The notes: a model not told the origin generated them from the sequence alone. Shown: positions 40,343 through 49,344, numbered from the stretch's first letter. The stretch: 64,000 bases of DNA from an uncultured Bacteroidales bacterium (GCA_946185835.1 CAMHKW010000002.1:62001-126000), one strand, 5' to 3'. Numbers and translations: made by a program.

Positions 40343-40936
40343 ATGGCTAAGATAGTGGGTCTTACAGGAGGGATAGGCAGCGGGAAGTCGACACTGTCGG
40401 CTGCGCTGCGTGAGTCGGGCTTGGAGGTGCTTGATACCGACACCATAGCGCGACAAATAATGCTGACCGACAAGTGTGTGCGAGCGAAACTTGCGGACGC
40501 CTTTGGTGCTGGGGTCTTCCTTGAGTCGGGCGAGATAGACAAGAATTATCTTTCTGACGTGGTCTTTCATAATCCGCAGAAAATGGCTGTCCTGAATTCG
40601 ATTGTTCATCCTGCCGTGTTTGAATATATAGTCGAATATGCCATCGCTTCTGATTCCAAGGTAGTCCTTGCCGAGTCGGCTATCTTATTCGAGTCGGGCA
40701 TGAACACAATATGTTCGGCTGTGATAACTGTCAGTGCACCTGAAGATATAAGAATCGAACGAGTGATGCGGCGCAATGGAGTTAGCGAACAAGAGGTAAG
40801 ACAACGAATGGAGGCTCAATGGACCGACCAACAAAGAGAGAGGAGAGCTGATTTAGTCATAAGAAATGGTGAAAATGCTAAAATCTCTGAACTTTGTTTG
40901 CAGGTGAAAGAATTTATTTGTAACTTTGCAAGCTGA
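40343..40936 (+). CDS. coaE: Dephospho-CoA kinase CoaE
   Basis: Last step of CoA synthesis, phosphorylating dephospho-CoA at the 3'-hydroxyl. P-loop GLTGGIGSGKST at residues 5-16, LDTDTIAR, the CoA-binding HPAVFEY region, and lid SAPEDIRIERVMRRNGVSEQEVRQRMEAQW. Length 197 is normal. In Bacteroidales I recall it next to ybbR; here it follows an MBOAT gene by 15 bp. A consensus promoter for the next gene is embedded in its last 40 bp. Confidence 0.95.
   Translation: MAKIVGLTGGIGSGKSTLSAALRESGLEVLDTDTIARQIMLTDKCVRAKLADAFGAGVFLESGEIDKNYLSDVVFHNPQKMAVLNSIVHPAVFEYIVEYAIASDSKVVLAESAILFESGMNTICSAVITVSAPEDIRIERVMRRNGVSEQEVRQRMEAQWTDQQRERRADLVIRNGENAKISELCLQVKEFICNFAS
40897..40928 (+). promoter_or_regulatory. 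Promoter inside the 3' end of coaE
   Basis: TTTG at 40897-40900, exactly 20 bp spacer, TAACTTTG at 40921-40928. It overlaps the last coaE codons (encoding CLQVKEFICNFAS) and should drive the MBL gene that starts at 40968. Confidence 0.7.
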
Positions 40937-40967
40937 ATAAAAAAGAACAATACAAAAGTATAGTACG

Positions 40968-41780
40968 GTGAATATCGACGATGTCATATTTCGTAGTTTT
41001 GCAAGTGGAAGTAGTGGCAATTGCTACTATTTAGGCACTTATCATTCCGGCATTCTGATAGATGCCGGTATCTCTGCCCGTACGATACACCGCCATCTTA
41101 AGTCGATGGGGCTCGACATGAGTAATATACAAGGAGTGCTTGTTACTCATGACCATGCCGACCATATCCGTGCTGTAGGCACTTTGGGAGAGCGCTTTCA
41201 CATTCCTATCTACGCTACGCCGGAGATACACGGCGGGATAGATAAGAATTATGGGGTAGTAGAGAAACTACGTAACTCGAGACGTTTCTTCACTAAAAAC
41301 GAACCATTTGATATCAATGGCATGCAGGTCAATACTTTTGGAGTGTCGCACGACTCGACCGACTGTGTCGGCTATGTCATCGACTTTCAGGGGCAGCGGT
41401 TCGTGATAGCTACCGACGTGGGCTGTGTTAACGACGAACTGATTGCCAATGTGGCTACTGCCAATCATCTTGTCATAGAGGCTAATCATGACGAGCAGTT
41501 GCTGCTTAACGGACCATATCCTACGTATCTGAAGCAGCGTATCTTGTCGGACAAAGGGCACATGAGCAACCGCGTGTGTGCCAACGTGCTCGCGCAGTGT
41601 TACCACACAGGGCTGAAGCATGTTTTCCTTTGCCACCTCTCGCAAGAAAACAACGACCCCGAAGTGGCATATCGTACGGTACGAGAGGCACTCGAACAGA
41701 AAGGTGTTGATGTCGACAAAGACCTTGTTCTGTCTGTTTTGCCACGATTAGAACCGACACCTATTTATACTTTTTGTTAA
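40968..41780 (+). CDS. MBL-fold metallohydrolase (YycJ/WalJ type)
   Basis: Metallo-beta-lactamase-fold protein of the WalJ group, thought to be a 5'-to-3' nuclease in mismatch repair or cell-wall-linked signalling in Firmicutes. N-terminal FRSFASGSSGNCYYL is a signature; metal motif VTHDHADHI has His61, His63, Asp65 and His66; DSTDCVGYVIDF and EANHDEQLL, HLSQENNDPEVAY follow. Start is GTG at 40968, the only start near the promoter and before the conserved fold. A mutS gene is in this window but 39 kb away. Confidence 0.88.
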   Translation: MNIDDVIFRSFASGSSGNCYYLGTYHSGILIDAGISARTIHRHLKSMGLDMSNIQGVLVTHDHADHIRAVGTLGERFHIPIYATPEIHGGIDKNYGVVEKLRNSRRFFTKNEPFDINGMQVNTFGVSHDSTDCVGYVIDFQGQRFVIATDVGCVNDELIANVATANHLVIEANHDEQLLLNGPYPTYLKQRILSDKGHMSNRVCANVLAQCYHTGLKHVFLCHLSQENNDPEVAYRTVREALEQKGVDVDKDLVLSVLPRLEPTPIYTFC

Positions 41781-41814
41781 TACAAACCGGATATATCCGT
41801 AATATACAGCAACT

Positions 41815-42555
41815 ATGGAACGACTGGTAATAATCCCGACTTACAACGAAAAAGAAAACATCGAGGCTATCATCACTGCCGTGATGCAGTTGCCTTTGGA
41901 GTTTCATGTGTTAGTTATTGATGACGGTTCGCCCGATGGTACGGCAGCGATAGTAAAACGGTTGATGTCGGATAAGTTCGCCGGCAAGGTCTTTATTGTC
42001 GAGCGTGAAGGCAAGCAAGGATTAGGTACCGCATATATCGCCGGTTTCCGCTGGGCGATAGAGCACCACTACGACTTCATCTTCGAGATGGATGCCGACT
42101 TCTCGCACGATCCCAAAGACCTGTTGAAGCTCTATAAGGCATGTGCCGAAGAGGGTGCCGACGTGGCTATCGGCTCGAGGTATGTGTCGGGTGTTAACGT
42201 GGTGAACTGGCCTATGGGCAGAGTGCTGATGTCGTATTTCGCATCTAAATACGTACGGTTCGTATTAGGTGTTGATATACACGATACCACCGCCGGTTTT
42301 ATATGCTATCGGCGGGAGGTACTCGAGACCATCGAACTCGACAAGATACGTTTCAAAGGTTATGCTTTCCAGATAGAGATGAAGTTCACCGCCTACAAAT
42401 GCGGCTTCGTGATAAAAGAAGTACCTATCATCTTCATCAACCGTGTACTCGGAACCTCGAAGATGTCGGGTGGCATATTCTCTGAGGCATTGCTCGGCGT
42501 GATACGTCTCAAGATATCTTCTCTTACACGCAAGTACCCCAAGAAGAGCGAATGA
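41815..42555 (+). CDS. Polyprenol-phosphate-mannose synthase-like glycosyltransferase (GT2)
   Basis: Cytoplasmic-face GT-A enzyme that transfers a sugar from an NDP-sugar to polyprenyl phosphate. Signatures: IIPTYNEKENIEAII, LVIDDGSPDGTAAIV, GLGTAYIAGFRWA, FEMDADFSHDPKDL (metal DxD), SRYVSGVNVVNWPMGR and FKGYAFQIEMKF. At 246 residues it has the catalytic domain without the C-terminal membrane domain, like eukaryotic-type DPM1. Its ATG is at 41815 and its stop overlaps the M23 gene start by 4 bp (ATGA), so the two are translationally coupled. Confidence 0.92.
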   Translation: MERLVIIPTYNEKENIEAIITAVMQLPLEFHVLVIDDGSPDGTAAIVKRLMSDKFAGKVFIVEREGKQGLGTAYIAGFRWAIEHHYDFIFEMDADFSHDPKDLLKLYKACAEEGADVAIGSRYVSGVNVVNWPMGRVLMSYFASKYVRFVLGVDIHDTTAGFICYRREVLETIELDKIRFKGYAFQIEMKFTAYKCGFVIKEVPIIFINRVLGTSKMSGGIFSEALLGVIRLKISSLTRKYPKKSE

Positions 42556-43838
42556 AGAAACTTACGCAACTGATATTAACATTAGCATTATTGCTGACAG
42601 CCTGCGGCAAAGAAAGCGGAGACGGGAGTAATACCGACATGTCGGTCGACGACTCGTCGGTAGAGCAGATACGCTATGAGTATGGCATACCTGTTGACTC
42701 GTTTTTCGTTGTGGAAGATGTGGTACACAAAGGGGCTACGCTAAGTGGCATCTTTGCTTCGGCGGGTGTGCCTGCACCTACTCAACGTGCTGTGATGTTA
42801 GCTTCGAGAGAAGCCTTCGATGCTCGTCAGTTGCGCCCCGACAAACGTTATCTGCTGTTCTATCCCCGCCGATTCGATGCCGACGATACGCATGACTCCA
42901 TTCCCGCATATTTCGTTTATCTACAGTCGATAACCGAGACATACGTGTTTCATCTTACCGACTCGGTACATGTCGAGAGGCAGGCAAAAAACGTGGAGCG
43001 CCGGCGCCGTTGCTCTTCGGCAGTAGTAGAGACCTCGCTGTGGAATGCCCTTGTGGAGCAGCAGCTATCGCCGATGTTGGCGGTGGAGCTGAGCGACATA
43101 TACGCATGGTCGATCGACTTCTTTGCTTTGCAAAAAGGCGATAGCATGCGTGCCTACTACGATGAACTCTTTGTTGACACAATGAGGATAGGTATAGGGC
43201 GCATCTTCGCTGCAGTGTTTTATCATGCCGGAACACCACTGCATGCCTATTTCTACGACTCCGAAGCGCTTGCCGACAGCGTAAAACATGAGTATTCGGT
43301 AGGTTACTTCGACCAAAACGGTAAAAACCTGAAGAAAGCATTTCTGAAAGCACCGCTTAACTACAAACGTATATCGTCGACGTTTACATACGCCCGCAAA
43401 CACCCTATTTATAAGACGGTAAGACCTCATACCGGTGTCGACTATGCAGCTCCTGCCGGAACGCCGGTAGTTGCGTTGGGCGACGGAAAGGTGATAGAGA
43501 AGGGGTATAAAGGTGGTGGAGGAAACACTGTTAAGATAAGGCATAACTCTACCTACACGACGGCATATCTGCACCTTAGCAAATATGGGAAGGGCGTAGG
43601 CGTCGGAAAATATGTGACACAAGGTCAGGTGATAGGGTATGTGGGTAGCACCGGAGCTTCTACCGGTCCGCATCTCGACTTCAGAGTGTGGAAAAACGGG
43701 ACACCCGTCAACCCCCTTACTTTGGAGTCGCCAAGTGCCGACCCCGTGCCGCAAGACGGAAGGACAGCGTTCAAGAAGATAGTAGAGCAAATGGATAGCT
43801 TGCTAAATTTATATGATTTAAAAATACAATCTAACTGA
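42552..43838 (+). CDS. M23 family metallopeptidase lipoprotein
   Basis: Peptidoglycan endopeptidase or regulator held to a membrane by lipid: signal MKKLTQLILTLALLLTAC with acylated Cys18. Residues 45-300 form the OapA/LysM-free beta-rich N-terminal part seen in Bacteroidetes M23 proteins. The LytM domain (about 305-400) has RPHTGVDYAAPAGTPV (His and Asp ligands) and GPHLDFRVWKNGTPVNPL. In classical LytM the last motif is HxH; here it is HxD, so one metal ligand differs. I recall HLDF in other Bacteroidetes proteins, but catalysis should not be assumed. Coupled to the glycosyltransferase by a 4-bp overlap. Confidence 0.9.
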   Translation: MKKLTQLILTLALLLTACGKESGDGSNTDMSVDDSSVEQIRYEYGIPVDSFFVVEDVVHKGATLSGIFASAGVPAPTQRAVMLASREAFDARQLRPDKRYLLFYPRRFDADDTHDSIPAYFVYLQSITETYVFHLTDSVHVERQAKNVERRRRCSSAVVETSLWNALVEQQLSPMLAVELSDIYAWSIDFFALQKGDSMRAYYDELFVDTMRIGIGRIFAAVFYHAGTPLHAYFYDSEALADSVKHEYSVGYFDQNGKNLKKAFLKAPLNYKRISSTFTYARKHPIYKTVRPHTGVDYAAPAGTPVVALGDGKVIEKGYKGGGGNTVKIRHNSTYTTAYLHLSKYGKGVGVGKYVTQGQVIGYVGSTGASTGPHLDFRVWKNGTPVNPLTLESPSADPVPQDGRTAFKKIVEQMDSLLNLYDLKIQSN

Positions 43839-43961
43839 TTATATCACAGCGAGTTTATCGCACCTCACTCCTGTCATCTTCCTGTCATCTTCCTGTCAAG
43901 AACGAGTAATGATACTATTTCCGGCAATTGATTAACCGAAGTGGGAAACTTTAGTAAATAA

Positions 43962-44048
43962 CAAAAGGCGGCAAAGATAGTTCCTATTTATCCAATAAGG
44001 CTCTAAGGGCCTCATTTCAGAATACTATCCGCTGCCTTTTGTTTTTTT
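43962..44048 (+). terminator. Long interrupted hairpin with T-run
   Basis: CAAAAGGC (43962-43969) pairs with GCCTTTTG (44034-44041), GATAGT (43976-43981) with ACTATC (44024-44029), and an inner AGGC/GCCT stem lies at 43998-44012; seven Ts follow at 44042-44048. It could terminate transcription from the M23 gene, though the stem-to-stem distance of about 70 nt is long. The 240-bp gap also holds a TGTCATCTTCC near-triplicate at about 43874-43897 and the AAGTGGG motif at 43939. Confidence 0.45.
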
Positions 44049-44078
44049 ATATTCTGAACCTAAATATCGTAGAATGTT

Positions 44079-45950
44079 ATGAATATCGAACTCATACGTT
44101 TGTTTGGTTGTGCTTTAGAAGAGCAACCGCTGTTGCCCTTTGCCGAGGTCAATGCAGAAGCTGTGAAACGTGGTTTTATTGTTTATCCTCAGGTATGTAC
44201 ACAGAGTGTGATGGACTATTTAAAACGTCAGCCGGTTGACTATACCTCCACATTCTATGCTACATGGGATGAGGTAGTGAGCAAGTCACGGCTCGAACTG
44301 CTATTCGACCAACTGCTACATTACTACTCGACGTATGGTACAGACTATAGTTTGGGTAACGGGTATGTGCCAAATGACGGTTCGATGCCTCCGATACCCT
44401 ACGAGAAGTATCAGGTCATAATGCCTGTTTCTGTCGAGCAGCTACGTGACAAATGTATGGCAATGCTATGTTCGGGTGTGGCGTTGGCAAAGCAGACAAT
44501 GGAAGCATGTGCCGACTTCGTGATTGAGACTCTTGCTAAGGAAGATATCCAAATCGGCGAAATAAAAAATAAGGAAGCGCAGACGTATATAGCATCCAAA
44601 CTCGGGATACTACCCACCGAGCCGGTAGCGCTGCTCAGACATATCATCTACGTTACAATAGGTGAGACCATGATTATCAAAAACGATAAGCAAATAATGA
44701 GTATACGTCGGTCGGAACACCCTTTCGATTTCTCAACACTCGATTCAAAGCGCCTTGAAGCACTTGCCTCTATCTTCTTAAGATACAAACCTCTGTTTAT
44801 TGCATTTAAGTATCGCGATATCTACGACAAGAATACGAGAATCATCAGGCTTGAAAGGAGCAATATAAATGCTCCGGTGATTAACAAACTCAGGAAGATG
44901 GCTGCGGTCTATCATAAACCGATGAAAAAGAGTCTGTTCGACACCGTGCTGACTGCACCAGCCGACCTCTATGAAGTGAAAAACCGTTTGTCACAGCTGA
45001 CACCTTTCAAAGTAGTGTCGCTGATGCAAGCTGCAAAAGATCGTTTGTTGCAGATAGACAAGCAACAGGAGACTCGACTTTTTGTTATTCGAAATCAGAA
45101 GGTTTACGTGAAATCAGAGCCGATGAGAAGCGACGCACCATATCGTGATTATCTGAAAGCTTTGTACGAGACGTTTGAGAGTTATCTGGTCGAAAAACTA
45201 AGCAAGAAAGCATGTGTGACAGCCTTCCCGAAGACCTTTACTCTTGCTATGCCTGCTTCGGAAAAGTCGTTTGTGGGTAACATGCCGTTTGGTACGAAAT
45301 ATAATATGTCGGACGACAACTTCATCGGCATATACTGGCGCAATGAGTGGGGGACTCGTGACTTCGACCTCTCGATAGTCGACGAAAACGGTAGAAAGTT
45401 CGGTTGGAATGCCCATTTCTACGACGAAAGAAAGCAAGACGGTCACGATATCATCTTCTCAGGTGACATGACCAATGCCGACCCTGAGGCGACAGAGCTG
45501 TTCTATTTTCGTCGGGGCTGCCCGATAGGCATGGTTTACGTTAGTCGTTTCAACGGAGACCCCGGTAGCAGATATAAGCTTATCGTTGGAGAACAGACAA
45601 TCAGAAATCTGACAGCCAACTATATGGTCGACCCCAATAACATACGTTTGTCGGTTGACATCGAGTCGGCTGCTGACAGAGAACAGGCAGTGGGCTGTAT
45701 CTTCGATAGTTGCCTGACTCTGATGGCACTGACAACGGGTGGCAAACGTGTGGCGACAGGCGACCAGAAGTTGCTCGAGTGCCTGAAGCGTAAGTCGCAG
45801 GCTTTTGTCAGCCTCGAGAATATCCTTCGTAAGGCCGGTTTCCGTGAACCACTTGCCTGCATTGCCAACGATGGCAACGAGGTGTTAGAACCCGTTGTAC
45901 TCGACCTCACCAATCTCGATAAAGCAACGCTTATCTCCTTGATGGCGTAG
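44079..45950 (+). CDS. Protein with TerD-like C-terminal region (MXAN_6230/SCO0854-like)
   Basis: A 623-residue cytoplasmic protein without signal peptide. The N-terminal 370 residues are mostly helical (for example VEQLRDKCMAMLCSGVALAKQTMEACADFVIETLAK) and unrecognised. The C-terminal part (about 425-515: FIGIYWRNEWGTRDFDLSIVDENGRKFGWNAHF, IIFSGDMTNADP, TELFYFRRG, GMVYVSRFNGDPGSRYKLIVG) has the order W-D-x-D-L-S ... HSGD-T ... seen in TerD-like domains of the MXAN_6230/SCO0854 proteins, which accompany tellurium-resistance-type operons. I see no RING-type cysteines and no ter genes nearby. The role is unknown; stress response is only suggested by the fold. Monocistronic, between two hairpins. 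Confidence 0.6.
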   Translation: MNIELIRLFGCALEEQPLLPFAEVNAEAVKRGFIVYPQVCTQSVMDYLKRQPVDYTSTFYATWDEVVSKSRLELLFDQLLHYYSTYGTDYSLGNGYVPNDGSMPPIPYEKYQVIMPVSVEQLRDKCMAMLCSGVALAKQTMEACADFVIETLAKEDIQIGEIKNKEAQTYIASKLGILPTEPVALLRHIIYVTIGETMIIKNDKQIMSIRRSEHPFDFSTLDSKRLEALASIFLRYKPLFIAFKYRDIYDKNTRIIRLERSNINAPVINKLRKMAAVYHKPMKKSLFDTVLTAPADLYEVKNRLSQLTPFKVVSLMQAAKDRLLQIDKQQETRLFVIRNQKVYVKSEPMRSDAPYRDYLKALYETFESYLVEKLSKKACVTAFPKTFTLAMPASEKSFVGNMPFGTKYNMSDDNFIGIYWRNEWGTRDFDLSIVDENGRKFGWNAHFYDERKQDGHDIIFSGDMTNADPEATELFYFRRGCPIGMVYVSRFNGDPGSRYKLIVGEQTIRNLTANYMVDPNNIRLSVDIESAADREQAVGCIFDSCLTLMALTTGGKRVATGDQKLLECLKRKSQAFVSLENILRKAGFREPLACIANDGNEVLEPVVLDLTNLDKATLISLMA

Positions 45951-45970
45951 TCATTATGGGGGATATAGGT

Positions 45971-46000
45971 ATAGCAGATGCCATATATGGCATCTGCTAT
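45971..46000 (+). terminator. Perfect palindrome after the TerD-like gene
   Basis: ATAGCAGATGCCAT pairs perfectly with ATGGCATCTGCTAT around a 2-nt centre. It lies 20 bp after the stop codon and may terminate transcription or protect the 3' end; the following GTGTATTGGG is not a T-run. Confidence 0.55.
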
Positions 46001-46048
46001 GTGTATTGGGTGTAAACCAGAGAAATATGAATTAAAAACATTTTGGTA

Positions 46049-46079
46049 TTGCACGTTTGAAAATTATTCCCTAACTTTG
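46049..46079 (+). promoter_or_regulatory. Promoter for fabD
   Basis: TTG at 46049-46051, 20 bp spacer, TAACTTTG at 46072-46079. It implies that the true fabD start is the ATG at 46175, giving a leader of about 90 nt. Confidence 0.7.
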
Positions 46080-46174
46080 CAGTTGTTTTTGCGCCAATGA
46101 CATTGGTTGGGCTTAGTGCTTACAACGCGAAGTATTGTTGGTGTGAAAATCAAGATGTTGAATATTTTATAATT

Positions 46175-47044
46175 ATGAAAGCATTCGTATTTCCGGGGCA
46201 AGGATCACAGTTTGCGGGTATGGGTAAAGACTTATATGACCTATACCCTGTGGCTCGTGATATGTTTGAGCAAGCAAACTCCGTCTTAGGTTATCGCATT
46301 ACAGACCTTATGTTCGGTAGTGATGACGATGCGTTGCGTCGAACTCAGGTAACGCAACCGGCTGTGTTCATTCATTCTGTGGTGGCAGCCATGGTTCAGA
46401 CCATTGACACACCTGATATGGTGGCAGGTCATTCGTTGGGTGAGTATAGTGCCCTTGTGGCATGTGGAGCTCTCGACTTCGCAGCTGCATTGCGGTTGGT
46501 GTCGAAAAGGGCTGAGGCAATGCAGCACGCTTGCGAGATGCAAGAGTCGACTATGGCAGCTGTACTCGGCATCGACGACGAGACCTTAGAAGACGTGTGT
46601 GACAGTATCAAAGACGAGATAGTGGTCGCTGCTAATTTCAACTGCCCGGGTCAGATAGTGATATCCGGTACTATCAAAGGTGTGGACGAGGCCTGTGAGT
46701 TACTTCGCCAGCGCGGTGCTAAACGAGCTATCAAGCTGCCGGTGAACGGTGCATTCCACTCGCCCTTGATGCAACCTGCAGCTGAAGAACTGAAGAAAGC
46801 TATCTTGGAAACAGAATTCAAGAACCCTAATTGCCCTATTTATCAGAATGTGAACGCTTATCCGCAGTCGGATGCCGACAGGATAAGAGAAAACCTATTG
46901 GCTCAGCTGACAGCTCCGGTGAGATGGACTCAGACCGTTAAAAACATGATACAAGACGGAGCCACCGACTTCTACGAGTTTGGACCAGGGACGGTATTGC
47001 GCGGGCTGATACGAAAGATAGACTCACAAGTGAATATATATTAA
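46175..47044 (+). CDS. fabD: Malonyl-CoA:acyl carrier protein transacylase FabD
   Basis: Transfers malonyl from CoA to ACP for fatty-acid synthesis. MKAFVFPGQGSQFAGMGKDL is the family N-terminus, the active-site Ser87 lies in AGHSLGEYSAL, and KLPVNGAFHSPLM carries the catalytic His. I start at this ATG because the 26 extra codons of the longest frame have no counterpart in the family and lie in the leader after the promoter. It ends 18 bp before aspS, so the two are likely cotranscribed. Confidence 0.96.
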   Translation: MKAFVFPGQGSQFAGMGKDLYDLYPVARDMFEQANSVLGYRITDLMFGSDDDALRRTQVTQPAVFIHSVVAAMVQTIDTPDMVAGHSLGEYSALVACGALDFAAALRLVSKRAEAMQHACEMQESTMAAVLGIDDETLEDVCDSIKDEIVVAANFNCPGQIVISGTIKGVDEACELLRQRGAKRAIKLPVNGAFHSPLMQPAAEELKKAILETEFKNPNCPIYQNVNAYPQSDADRIRENLLAQLTAPVRWTQTVKNMIQDGATDFYEFGPGTVLRGLIRKIDSQVNIY

Positions 47045-47062
47045 CGAAATACACAATAATCT

Positions 47063-48817
47063 ATGTACAGAACATCTACATGTGGCGAGCTACGTCTCGC
47101 AGATGTCAACAAACAAGTAACACTTGCCGGCTGGGTGCAGCGGGTGAGAAAAATGGGAGGCATGACCTTCATCGACCTGCGTGACAGGTATGGAATCACA
47201 CAGTTAGCTTTCGAGCAAGGCAATGAGCAACAGAATGCTCTGTTCGAGCAAGCCGGCAAACTCGGACGCGAATATGTCATTCAAGTAACCGGTTTGGTAA
47301 AAGAGCGTTACTCGAAAAACGAGCAGTTGCCGACGGGCGACATCGAGATAGAAGTGACGGCTCTGAAAGTGCTTAATCCGGCAGCCGTGCCACCGTTCAC
47401 TATCGAAGACGACACCGATGGCGGTGACGATATCCGCATGAAATACAGATACCTCGACCTTCGTCGTTCGTGTGTTCGCAAGAACCTTGAACTTCGTCAT
47501 AAGATGGCATTCGAGGTGCGTTCGTATCTCGATGGTCAAGGCTTCCTTGAGGTTGAGACGCCCGTGTTGGTCAACTCTACACCCGAAGGTGCTCGTGACT
47601 TCGTAGTACCGTCGAGAATGAACGAGGGTCAGTTCTATGCACTGCCGCAGTCGCCACAGATACTCAAGCAGCTGCTTATGGTCAGCGGTTTTGACCGTTA
47701 CTTCCAGATAGTGAAGTGTTTCCGCGACGAGGACTTGCGTGCCGACCGTCAGCCCGAGTTTACGCAGATCGACTGCGAGATGTCGTTTGTAGAACAAGAA
47801 GACATACTGCAAATGTTCGAAGGCATGACGCGCCATCTGTTTAAGACCATCAAAGGTATCGACCTGCCCGCCTTGCCGCGTATGACATGGAGCGATGCTA
47901 TGAAATACTATGGTTCCGACAAACCTGATACTCGTTTTGACATGCGTTTTGTTGAGTTGATGGACGTACTCAAGGGCTATGGCTTCTCGGTATTCGACGA
48001 GGCAGCTTATATCGGAGGTATATGTGCCAAGGGTGCAGCCTCGTACACACGCAAGCAACTCGACCAGCTCACTGAGTTCGTGAAACGTCCGCAGGTGGGT
48101 GCTAAAGGTTTGGTATATGCACGTGTGGAAGCCGACGGCACCGTAAAGTCGAGCGTCGATAAGTTCTATAGTCAGGAGGTGCTACAGCAGCTCCGTCAGG
48201 CATTCGATGCACAGCCCGGTGACCTGATACTCATCCTCAGTGGCGACGATGCCAACAAGACACGTAAGCAACTCTCGGAGCTTCGTTTAGAGATGGGAAG
48301 CCGCTTAGGACTGCGTGACAAAAACAAATATTCATGCTTGTGGGTTATCGACTTCCCGATGTATGAGTGGTCGGACGAGGAGCAACGACTGATGGCTATG
48401 CACCATCCGTTTACCTCTCCCAAACCCGAAGACATCCCTCTGCTCGACACCGACCCTGCTGCTGTTCGTGCTAATGCGTACGACATGGTTATCAACGGTG
48501 TAGAAGTGGGTGGCGGCTCGATACGTATCCATGATGCCAAACTGCAAGAGAAGGTATTCGAGATACTCGGCTTTACCCCCGAACAGGCACAAGCTAAGTT
48601 CGGCTTCTTGATGAACGCATTCAAATACGGAGCACCACCTCACGGAGGTTTGGCATACGGACTCGACCGCTTCGTGTCGCTGTTCGCAGGTCTCGACTCG
48701 ATACGCGACTGCATCGCCTTCCCGAAGAATAACCAAGGACGCGACGTGATGCTCGGAGCTCCCGGACCTATCGACCAAAAACAAATGGACGAACTGAAAA
48801 TCAAAACAGTAAAATAA
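47063..48817 (+). CDS. aspS: Aspartate--tRNA ligase
   Basis: Class IIb aminoacyl-tRNA synthetase. OB-fold anticodon domain at residues 15-105 ([26 protein letters not shown]), motif 2 [18 protein letters not shown], a GAD insertion at about 280-410, and motif 3 [10 protein letters not shown] near the C-terminus. Length 584 matches the bacterial enzyme. Located 18 bp after fabD and followed by a strong hairpin. Confidence 0.98.
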   Translation: MYRTSTCGELRLADVNKQVTLAGWVQRVRKMGGMTFIDLRDRYGITQLAFEQGNEQQNALFEQAGKLGREYVIQVTGLVKERYSKNEQLPTGDIEIEVTALKVLNPAAVPPFTIEDDTDGGDDIRMKYRYLDLRRSCVRKNLELRHKMAFEVRSYLDGQGFLEVETPVLVNSTPEGARDFVVPSRMNEGQFYALPQSPQILKQLLMVSGFDRYFQIVKCFRDEDLRADRQPEFTQIDCEMSFVEQEDILQMFEGMTRHLFKTIKGIDLPALPRMTWSDAMKYYGSDKPDTRFDMRFVELMDVLKGYGFSVFDEAAYIGGICAKGAASYTRKQLDQLTEFVKRPQVGAKGLVYARVEADGTVKSSVDKFYSQEVLQQLRQAFDAQPGDLILILSGDDANKTRKQLSELRLEMGSRLGLRDKNKYSCLWVIDFPMYEWSDEEQRLMAMHHPFTSPKPEDIPLLDTDPAAVRANAYDMVINGVEVGGGSIRIHDAKLQEKVFEILGFTPEQAQAKFGFLMNAFKYGAPPHGGLAYGLDRFVSLFAGLDSIRDCIAFPKNNQGRDVMLGAPGPIDQKQMDELKIKTVK

Positions 48818-48824
48818 CAACTTC

Positions 48825-48854
48825 GTGCCATACTCTCGACAGAGGGTATGGCAC
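48825..48854 (+). terminator. Hairpin after aspS
   Basis: GTGCCATACTCTC pairs with GAGGGTATGGCAC across a GACA loop, with one T.G wobble. It starts 8 bp after the aspS stop and is followed by TTTAAACTC, so it is a weak terminator or attenuator before the small membrane-protein gene. Confidence 0.6.
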
Positions 48855-48871
48855 TTTAAACTCTTATTATT

Positions 48872-49204
48872 ATGATAGGATTTATAGTAAACATGCTGAT
48901 TACCGCCTTGGTAGTCTTCCTTTGTGCAAAATTCTTCTCGGGCATCTCGGTCAAAAGTTATGGCTGGGCATGCGTGGTTGCCATAGTGTTGGCAGTGCTC
49001 AATGCTCTTGTAAGCTTGATTCCGATACCCGGTTTCGGTGGCGGTGTAGTGGCTTTCGTTGTTGGACTGTTGGTTGACGCCTGTGTCATCTGGCTTGCCG
49101 ATAAGTTGCTCGACTCGTTCTATGTCGACGGCTACAAATGGTGCCTCGTGCTGGCTGCCGTTCTTTCACTGGTAAGTGCACTGATTGGCGGAATTGCATT
49201 CTGA
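48872..49204 (+). CDS. Small four-helix membrane protein (phage holin family 4-like, PF04020 type)
   Basis: A 110-residue protein with four hydrophobic segments (MIGFIVNMLITALVVFLCAKF, WACVVAIVLAVLNALVSLI, GVVAFVVGLLVDACVIWLADK, WCLVLAAVLSLVSALIGGI). The pattern of short loops and the GISVKSYGWACVVAIVLA turn match the family annotated as phage holin 4, which in most genomes is a chromosomal membrane protein of unknown role rather than a lysis protein. No phage genes surround it. It lies between two hairpins and may be a single-gene unit read through from aspS. Confidence 0.75.
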   Translation: MIGFIVNMLITALVVFLCAKFFSGISVKSYGWACVVAIVLAVLNALVSLIPIPGFGGGVVAFVVGLLVDACVIWLADKLLDSFYVDGYKWCLVLAAVLSLVSALIGGIAF

Positions 49205-49220
49205 TTGTCAGATGCTCAGT

Positions 49221-49263
49221 AATACAACAAGAGACGTTGCTTTGCGACGTCTCTTGTTGTATT
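49221..49263. terminator. Strong bidirectional terminator-like hairpin
   Basis: AATACAACAAGAGACGT pairs perfectly with ACGTCTCTTGTTGTATT (17 bp) around a TGCTTTGCG loop. It lies between the convergent holin-like and TraB/GumN genes. The stem is A/T-rich at its base and gives a T-containing tail in both directions. Confidence 0.75.
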
Positions 49264-49284
49264 AAAGGTTGGCTTTATCTTGTT

Positions 49285-49305
49285 GCCGCCGGTTAGACGG
49301 CGTAC
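49285..49305 (+). repeat. Decayed CCGCCGGTT palindrome
   Basis: GCCGCCGGTTAGACGGCGTAC has lost the AACC of the right arm but keeps the GCGTAC end of the family. It lies 22 bp past the bidirectional hairpin, in the convergent gap. Confidence 0.6.
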
Positions 49306-49344
49306 ATGTGTGGAAAAAAACGAGGCTACTTATCAGCCTTGATA

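Noticed and set aside
43065..43790. 241-codon open frame antisense to the M23 gene
   Set aside because: Shadow of a gene with a clear lipobox and LytM domain; the antisense product has no recognisable domain.
47204..48058. 284-codon open frame antisense to aspS
   Set aside because: It is a shadow frame; the opposite strand is an unmistakable aspartyl-tRNA synthetase and the antisense translation matches no family I know.
48872..49204. Prophage remnant signalled by a holin-family protein
   Set aside because: Neighbours are aspS and TraB/GumN, with no phage genes or att-like repeats; this family is commonly chromosomal.
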